64,000 bases of DNA. Source: Timema cristinae. Taxonomy: Eukaryota > Arthropoda > Insecta > Phasmatodea > Timematidae. The stretch's first letter is position 1. Every line of letters starts with the position of its first letter. The stretch spans positions 4,761,339-4,825,338 of the forward strand of contig JBCFYV010011135.1 in NCBI GenBank assembly GCA_039000515.1. The letters run 5' to 3'. Positions 57,796-64,000 of this stretch are shown in pieces. Position numbers and translations under genes: made by a program. The notes beneath the pieces are model-generated. The model had not been told where the DNA came from, ran no database searches, and saw only the letters and a program-made list of their open reading frames with translations.

Positions 57796-58728
57796 ATGTC
57801 TACCATCAAGTGGGAGATTGCCCGTGAACTTCATCGTCCTACAAGACGACGGTTTCCCCGAAGACATGTTAACGTACGAGGGTTGAACGAACTTCTTCAG
57901 GCCGATCTGGTGGAGATGATATCCTATTCCAGATCAAATAAGGGATTAAAGTACCTTCTCGCCGTCATCGACGTGTATTCTAAAAGAGCTTGGGCTACAC
58001 CTGTCAAGACTAAGACGAGGAAGAATGTCAGCGCCACAATGCCTCTCCTCCCCGACAAGGTGACTGACAAAGGCTTACCTCCCGTACGTCATCTCCAAAC
58101 GGATAATGGAACAGAGTTTTACAACACAGAGTTTAAAAAATTCATGGCAAGAAAGAGGAGCAATTATTATTCCACATTCGTAAACGTCAAGGCTAGCGCC
58201 GTGGAACGATTTAATCGTACCCTCAAGAACATGATGTGGAGGAGGTTCACAGCTAAAGGATGGTATCGATGGATCGATATGATCGATTCATTACTGGATG
58301 AATACAACCGGACGATAAACTCGAACATAAAGATGAATCCTATAGACGTCAAGGATGACAGACTTTTACATATAATCTATAAACGTCTCAAGATCTCACA
58401 TTATACACCTAAAGTGATTAAAGTAGGTGATAAAGTTCGTATCAGTAAGTATAAGGACGTTTTCGAAAAGGGTTATACCGTGAACTGGTCGACCGAATTG
58501 TTTAAAATACGTAACGTCGTCGATACTAATCCCAGGATCTTTCTACTCGAAGATATGAAAGGCAAGCATATCACGGGAGGATTCTACGATAAGGATTTCA
58601 GAAAGACGCTGTTTCCGGATGTTTACCTTGTAGAGAAGATAATCAGACGTTCCGTAGATAGAGTATGCATCAAATGGTTAGGGTTTGACTCGACGCACAG
58701 TTCGGGGATCTATAAGGATATAGTGTAG
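57796..58728 (+). CDS. Polinton integrase (retroviral-type, chromodomain-like C terminus)
   Basis: An intact 310-codon frame. The core is an rve-type DDE integrase with Asp37 in QADLVEM, Asp103 in LQTDNGTEF and Glu137 in AVERFNRTLK; the second and third residues are 33 apart, slightly less than the usual 35. Residues 200-270 form a C-terminal DNA-binding-like part (IKVGDKVRISK), and 277-310 (VEKII...IKWLGFDSTH...) resemble a degenerate chromodomain. Such tails can guide integration to chromatin. The N-terminal zinc finger typical of retroviral integrases is not obvious. It follows the preceding gene by 33 bases in the same direction. The function would be insertion of the linear element. It is the best preserved gene of the element. 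Confidence 0.9.
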   Translation: MSTIKWEIARELHRPTRRRFPRRHVNVRGLNELLQADLVEMISYSRSNKGLKYLLAVIDVYSKRAWATPVKTKTRKNVSATMPLLPDKVTDKGLPPVRHLQTDNGTEFYNTEFKKFMARKRSNYYSTFVNVKASAVERFNRTLKNMMWRRFTAKGWYRWIDMIDSLLDEYNRTINSNIKMNPIDVKDDRLLHIIYKRLKISHYTPKVIKVGDKVRISKYKDVFEKGYTVNWSTELFKIRNVVDTNPRIFLLEDMKGKHITGGFYDKDFRKTLFPDVYLVEKIIRRSVDRVCIKWLGFDSTHSSGIYKDIV

Positions 58729-58824
58729 AAGATGAGGGTTAACCACTCATCCGACAGGGATTGTTCCCCCTCCATCCTGAGCGTATAGAGGCGAGCGCGA
58801 GCAGAGAGAAGCATCACATTCGAT

Positions 58825-59355
58825 ATGTTTAGACAGTTTAGTTACTGCCTGGAGGACATGAGCAATATTAAGATCTCAAACGGCAGCTTAGAATACTACA
58901 TCACGGAGGTTGACAAGGGCTACAGCGAGCGCTACTATTCCTCTATACACTGGCTCGGCCATCATAATCCCGGTATGTGGGAAGCGAGTCAGTCTATAGA
59001 GAGCTGTACTACATCATGTTCCATCTACAATCTCAAGGAAGGGGACCAAACAGAAATTCTATAGGAGGAAGACGCTTTGTACACAGTGTTGGACCAGATC
59101 GAGCGCGAGGAATACGATCGAGTCAAGTGCATCTCTGAGCTCGAAAAGTACCGAATCTACAACGTTCGTCAACTAGAAGGAGATGAAGAGGTTAGTGAAG
59201 CGGAGGACGAGCTGGACATAATCGCGCTTGACTATGTAAGAAGAGTCCGTCTTCCGGGCATAAACTTTGGTGCGAGGTTTAGGCGTCGCTTTAACGCTTC
59301 ACAACGAGGTATGATATATCTAGGCGATGACACGTACGAGCTATTCAAGTGGTGA
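58825..59355 (+). pseudogene. Chromodomain-like ORF next to the integrase, one internal stop
   Basis: A single frame from ATG 58825 to TGA after 59355, broken by a TAG at 59062-59064. Residues 23-60 (EYYITEVDKGYSERYYSSIH, then WLGHHNPGMWEAS) have the spacing of a chromodomain, with aromatic Y, W43 and W52. After the stop the frame continues with an acidic stretch (EGDEEVSEAEDELD), a basic segment (GARFRRRFNASQRG) and an end YLGDDTYELFKW. It is separate from, and in addition to, the chromodomain-like tail of the integrase. I do not know a standard Polinton gene of this layout. It might be a duplicated integrase tail or a lineage-specific gene. Confidence 0.45.
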
Positions 59356-59476
59356 AGTGTGCGTAAAGACTCTACCTCTGAATCCTTCTTTGGCGCGAGC
59401 TATATCTAGACGTTGACGGTGAAGCGTATGTTTAACAAAGAGAGAAAGAGATTTTTATAATCATTGTGCGCAAGAT

Positions 59477-59632
59477 ATGTATGTATTGTTATACGATGAC
59501 GGTGAAGTGTATGTATTGACTGAAGACTATAATCATTGTACGAAATATATGTATGTATTATTAGATGATGGTGGTGAAGCGTATGTGTTGACTGAAAGAC
59601 TATATATTTTGAGAGAGAACGAGATTTTTTAA
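59477..59632 (+). CDS. Small ORF (51 aa) made of two tandem repeats
   Basis: The frame from ATG 59477 to TAA 59630-59632 encodes MYVLLYDDGEVYVLTEDYNH followed by a second copy (MYVLLDDGGEAYVLTER) and a short basic end. At DNA level the unit is about 75 bp and a third, degenerate copy precedes it (59411-59440). The in-frame preservation of both copies is notable, but the region may simply be a small satellite near the right terminal repeat. No start context or family is known. Confidence 0.3.
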   Translation: MYVLLYDDGEVYVLTEDYNHCTKYMYVLLDDGGEAYVLTERLYILRENEIF

Positions 59633-59867
59633 TCATTGCACAGAATATATGTATGCGTCTTTGTAATTTTAAGAATACACGCGTTAAAATAACTAGCTGA
59701 ACTATTTATTTAACCTTTATTCCAAAGTTCACTATCCCATTATGAAATATGAGAGAGAGAGGGAAAAAGAAAGGCAATAATTGGAAGGAACTTATTAAAT
59801 GTTTGCATCCATTTAAGATCACAGTGGTATGGGGGGGGGGGTTTATACTTAAAAATTCCCCCATTCC

Positions 59868-60337
59868 ACCTGTGCAAATCCAAGCGCGAGTCACCGGCCC
59901 CTCTTAATTCATCCCCCCGAACCATCCCATGCCACCATATCTCGATCGATAATCCTCTACACCCTCCTGGAGATACCCCCGTCCTGAAAAAAACTGTATA
60001 CATGCTTTAGGGTTTAAGGAAAAGAAATATTAACACTTCCCGCACTCACCCCCTGAGATATCACGCGGTCCTGTGTTAAGACTATATTCTGATAGAGAAA
60101 GAAAACAAAAACACACGTGCGCCCTCCCTGAGAAGCCTCCCAAATTCATCATCACACACCCTCCCCCCTGAACCCTCCCATCCTCGAGAATCAAGATCGA
60201 TAATTACCCCTATACACCCCGGAGATACCGCTGTCCTGAAAACAGCATGCATGCTAAGGGAGTTATAAGAAAAAATAAACCCTTTCCCCTCTATCCTCCT
60301 GAGATACCCCAATCCTTTAAGTATCACTTATATCTTA
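59868..60337 (-). repeat. Polinton right terminal inverted repeat
   Basis: The reverse complement runs parallel to 47457-47945, sharing TAAGATATAAGTGATACT, GTTTTCAGGACAGCGGTATC, GGGCGCACGTGTGTTTTTGT and TATCAGAATATAGTCTTAAC. The internal two-unit structure is the same as on the left. Identity is roughly 85-90 percent by eye, so the two ends have diverged since insertion. Confidence 0.88.
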
Positions 60338-60544
60338 TTCATAAGCTCAAATATGAATAAGAAACTATTAAATGGCTTTAAACAGAACTCTAGCATTGCA
60401 AGTAACTATGTAATTTATAATTATGACACCCCCATTCCTCCCTATGAAAATGATTTGGATCCGCCCATGAAGTAGTATATTAATTAAATTATAATTTATA
60501 AACCTCGATTAATTTGGCGAGATATTATACGCAGACCAAATTTA

Positions 60545-60767
60545 TGTTACAAAGCGGTACAGAATTATTACAAAACGTTTGCATTGAAAAAAGTTCAAAA
60601 TAATAAAGATCTAATTACCCCTTAATTTGGAGTGGCAATTTTGATATGCTAATTTCTCAAAATGGTGGGGGTACAAAACTTTTTGTTTGTGGTACCAAAC
60701 TCTACAAAACTGAAACAAAACGTTGACATTGAAAAAAATTCAAAATTTGAAAGTGGTAGTCCAAGTT
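60545..60767 (-). repeat. Right outer array: two inverted copies of the left unit
   Basis: Read on the minus strand, this contains TTTTGAATTTTTTTCAATGT, GTACCACAAACAAAAAGTTT, CCATTTTGAGAAATTAGC and ATATCAAAATTGCCACTCC. It matches the units of 46628-47208 in inverted orientation. One complete and one partial unit are present. Confidence 0.8.
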
Positions 60768-62934
60768 AATGCACCTCGTGACGGGGTCTGCATGACTCTT
60801 ACATAGCGCGTGCGGTTATCAAGCATTTGGCAAACGATTCAAACTTGACGCTGGATTTAATCGGGTTAAAAACAACATTGTAGCCAATCGGGGACAACGT
60901 TAAGTAAAACGAGGATCAGAGACTATTGACAACCTTTTAAATAAACAACATTGTAATAGACAACGTTACAGCAGGACTTAATGTGGTTCAATAGGCTGGA
61001 TTTTGTTGCAAATGCTGAGACTGTTGAATATTTGATAATATATTTTATTTAAAGCAACAATTTACCATGCCATAATCTTCTTTTGGGTGTACCACAGTGG
61101 ATGCCGTTCGGTATAAGGCGTTGTACTTTAATTACACTTTGTCGCTGTTAGTAATCAGGTTGGGGTTCGAATCCTAGCCGAATTCTGTCGAGTCCAAAAT
61201 AGTCGATAGTGTGTGTGCCAATTGGTCTAAGGGTCCCAGGTTGCATGTTTCCAACCTCAATGCTCGATTGTAAAAAGGTGATTTTTATTCAGAATTCACT
61301 TTAGGCCAACTGAGTTTAGGCCAACTGTCCTTTAGGCCAAATGACCTTTAGACCAAATGACTTTTAGGCCAAATGACCTCTAGGCCTAATGACTTTTAGG
61401 CCTACTGCCACGTCTCCGTCCAAACATACAAATGAGGACATTAATTCTTTAAAAATCAAATTATAAAATTTAAAACCAGGACTCAAAAAATGTTTTGCAT
61501 AAGTATAGTGGAATTTATGCATGAGTTTGCTAGTGTATATTATCTTGTTTCACATAATCTATCTTTTGTCTTTGTTAATTATGTTAAGTTAGTACAAGAC
61601 ACATTTCAATCTCCTTTTAATATTCACTTAACTCAGGGAATGTTTCTCTAATTTATATTTTGGATTATGTATATTAAATGTTTCCTTTGTATTTCTGTGA
61701 TGTCTGTTGCCAATTTAAATAAACTTAGATATTTAATCATTTTAACTTTATTGTAGTTTTGCAATCACCACAACATTCCATTCATTTAACATAATATGTG
61801 TATATTTTGTGAACTGCCACCCACTCCCTACATTACTTTATAACACTGTAAATTATGTAATAAATACTATGATTTGGTAAATAAAAAGCAGAGACAGTTG
61901 ATGAGTGCAATTTTACATTGGGTTTATTTTATTTACTACTTAATCACTGTGCCTAGGCAATGAATATCCTTTGAGTTAAATTTATTGCTTGTCCATATCA
62001 TAAGACTTTTAGTAAAGTACAGCAGTAGTTCAGACATTCTTTTATTTATGGGTTAATCTGCAACCACTTTTTAATAAATGGGGAGACCTGCCAAATAGTG
62101 TTCATATATTTACCAACTATGGTGAGTTCAAATACAAGTTATTTTGGCAAAGAGCAATAATGCTTGTGGCATGCTTTTATTCCAATTTAAATTTTTAAAA
62201 CAAATAGGATGACTCAATAGTACATAATTTATCATATAGTCTATACTAGTTTTTGAAAACATTTTAAAAGATCAGTCATTAGCTAACTACCATTTAACAA
62301 AAATTCCCTCAAAAACAACTGCACAATGTTCATGTTTAACACCACCCATACATACATTTTAAGCCATTAAAAAGATGAGTTTACAACAACAAAAAAACAC
62401 TTTAATTTTAGATCTTAAATCCAAAAGTATGGTCATATAGCAAATAAATAACCATAAAGTTCAAACAAAATTCACCAAACAGTTTTGAGCGTTTCCCTAT
62501 GGACAATCAAGCAGAATTATAAGACCCGCTTTTTAAAGTCTGGGCGCATATCAACCAAAGATCGTCCATAATCAAGATTTGATACTTTTCATGACTACAA
62601 TACGTTCTCTTTATATGATTTTAGTCAAAACTAGTTCAAAATCTTAAATTCAAAAAATGTAATTTTGGTTGCATTAATTATTTTCATTAAATCTGGACGT
62701 AGGGTGAGGTAATGAAAATGTTAGCTATTTGTTTTATTTCAGTTCCAATAAGAAAAATTAGCTATATTTATATTCTTCCAATAAACAACAAAGATTATAA
62801 ATGAGTATTTAATTTCTGTCTATGCTTGAGTTGGGTGTTTCAGGTAAAATCCATGCAATGTTGTAAACCCGGCAGCATAAAAGCTAAACCATAATAAGTC
62901 CCTGTTGCTGTGTTTCTAATAAATTCTAGCTGTG
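60768..62934. other. Intergenic or intronic DNA; no gene recognised
   Basis: Contains the GGCC-type cluster at 61290-61410 and a tRNA-like piece with GGGTTCGAATCC near 61154-61169 that may be a SINE head. The rest is AT-rich with no open frame of note. Possible poly(A) signals near 61719 and 61880 on plus are not linked to any exon seen. Confidence 0.4.
61290..61410 (+). repeat. TTTAGGCCAAATGAC motif cluster (right), about 7 units
   Basis: Direct, degenerate 15-18-bp units: TTTAGGCCAACTGAG, TTTAGGCCAACTGTCC, TTTAGGCCAAATGACC and so on. The related cluster at 45345-45478 lies on the far side of the Polinton. Confidence 0.85.
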
Positions 62935-63885
62935 AGTGATGAATGACTAAGAACAGGACAGACAAGGAGACCTCATCTATAGAGCATGGCGGGAAAAACC
63001 CAGGAAGGACAAACATAGAGATCTCACTGATAGAACATTAGCGGGGGAAAACCCAGAGGACATGGAGATCTCACTTAGAGAACATTAGCGGGAAAAACCC
63101 AGGACAGACATGGAGATCTCAATGATATAACATTAGCGGGAAAGACCCAGGAAGGACAGACATGGGGATCTCACTGATAGAACATTAGCGGGGGAAAACC
63201 CAGAGGACATGGAGATCTCAATGATATAACATTAGCGGGAAAAACCCAGGACATACAGACATGGATATCTCACTGATAGAACATTAGTGGGGGAAAACCA
63301 GAGGACATGGAGATCTGAATGATATAACATTAGCGGGAAAAACCCAGGACATACAGACATGGATATCTCACTGATAGAACATTAGCGGGAAAAACCCAGG
63401 AAGGACAGACATGGGGATCTCACTGATAGAACATAAGCAGGAAAAAACCAGGAAGGACAGACATGGAGATCTCACTGATAGAACATTAGCGGGGGAAAAC
63501 CCAGAGGACATGGAGATCTCAATGATATAACATTAGCGGGAAAAACCCAGGACAGACATGGAGATCTCACTGATAGAACATTAGCGGGAAAAACCCAGGA
63601 CGAACAGACATGGGGATCTAACTTATAGAACATTAGCGGGGGAAAACCCAGCAGACATAGAGGTCTCAATGATATAACATTGGCGGGAAAAACCCAGGAC
63701 AGACATGGAGATCTCACTGATAGAACATTAGCCGGGAAAACCCAGGAAGGACAGAGAGGGAGATCTTACTGATAGAACATTAGCGAGAGAAACCCAGGCG
63801 ATAGAACATTAGCGAGAGAAACCCAGGCGATAGACATGGAGATCTCATCCATAGAGCATGGCGGGAAAACCCCAGGCTCATGATA
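62935..63885. repeat. 44-52-bp minisatellite, about 20 copies
   Basis: Units contain CATGGAGATCTCA, TGATAGAACATTAGCGGG and AAAACCCAGG. Long units carry an extra AAGGACAG and short ones lack it; long and short types, and ACTGATAGAACA versus AATGATATAACA variants, are interspersed as higher-order blocks. Each unit has the palindrome GAGATCTC. The 81-codon minus ORF here is a repeat artefact. Confidence 0.95.
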
Positions 63886-64000
63886 TAGTTTCTATGTTAA
63901 TGTGTCATTTTTTAATAATATTAGAACATTTCAAACATGTTAGATCGGTTTTGGCTGTTTTGATTTGATCGCAGAAATAATTGTTTGATGAACAAATAAA

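Larger units (their letters stand above)
47457..60337 (+). mobile_element. Polinton/Maverick element, decayed, without polB
   Basis: A 12.9-kb core is bounded by long inverted repeats and carries virus-type genes in two divergent blocks. Minus block (55.2 to 49.5 kb): core-like protein, adenain-like protease, penton-like and major capsid proteins, one unknown. Plus block (55.5 to 59.4 kb): packaging ATPase, two conserved unknowns, integrase, chromodomain-like ORF. This gene set is diagnostic of Polintons, which have a double life as transposons and likely virus-like particles. Nearly all genes are broken, and no protein-primed DNA polymerase B was found in the 1.6 kb left free near the left end. 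A 6-bp target duplication was not seen at the core ends; the true ends may lie further out. Confidence 0.9.

Noticed and set aside
61131..61200. Possible tRNA gene (GGGTTCGAATCC B box)
   Set aside because: No complete cloverleaf with acceptor stem could be drawn; more likely a SINE head.
1..64000. CRISPR array or bacterial operon
   Set aside because: The tandem repeats have no spacers of unique sequence, and the genes have introns and animal-type content.

Overview
The window is animal nuclear DNA: AT-rich, intron-bearing and dense in transposable elements. It carries the 3' part of one host gene on the + strand and the last coding exon of another on the - strand. The + gene is most likely MED25, a Mediator coactivator subunit. 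Five coding exons lie at 5725-5969, 14240-14455, 14686-14772, 15156-15332 and 37576-37758, all joined in phase 0 and ending in a stop codon. They encode the glutamine-rich C-terminal tail with an LRHLL nuclear-receptor-box motif. The - strand gene is NUDT2 (asymmetric diadenosine tetraphosphate hydrolase); its final exon is 43997-44200. The two genes are tail to tail. An invertebrate, possibly a mollusc or other lophotrochozoan, fits the Polinton, the SINEs and the large minisatellites, but the sequence does not fix the species.

Layout. 1-5.7 kb: upstream intron or flank with SINE copies and a decayed LINE reverse transcriptase split by a younger SINE. 5.7-15.3 kb: four MED25 exons; the intron between the first two holds a 6.2-kb array of a 45-bp satellite. 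15.3-37.6 kb: one 22-kb intron packed with a decayed hAT transposase, several minisatellites, a non-autonomous hAT element with an 8-bp target duplication and a nested palindrome, a mariner-like remnant, SINEs, a LINE 3' end and a Harbinger-like MITE. 37.6-38.7 kb: last MED25 exon and 3' UTR. 38.7-46.6 kb: repeats and the NUDT2 exon. 46.6-60.8 kb: a decayed Polinton (Maverick), a virus-like giant DNA transposon, bounded by inverted repeats. 60.8-64 kb: no gene seen, ending in a 1-kb minisatellite.

The Polinton (core 47457-60337, 12.9 kb) has two divergent gene blocks. Leftward: a small core/minor virion protein, an adenain-like protease, a penton-like minor capsid protein, the double-jelly-roll major capsid protein, and an unrecognised basic protein. 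Rightward: a packaging ATPase, two conserved proteins of unknown role, an intact-looking integrase with a chromodomain-like tail, and a second chromodomain-like ORF. Most genes are broken by stops or frameshifts, the penton gene is split by about 2 kb of foreign DNA, and no DNA polymerase B gene was found. It is therefore a dead copy, though the integrase frame is open. Its termini carry a duplicated internal unit and are flanked by a second, outer pair of inverted tandem arrays.

Small indels in the 45-bp satellite and a frame change inside the first MED25 exon could partly reflect assembly errors. Some breaks elsewhere should be read with that in mind.
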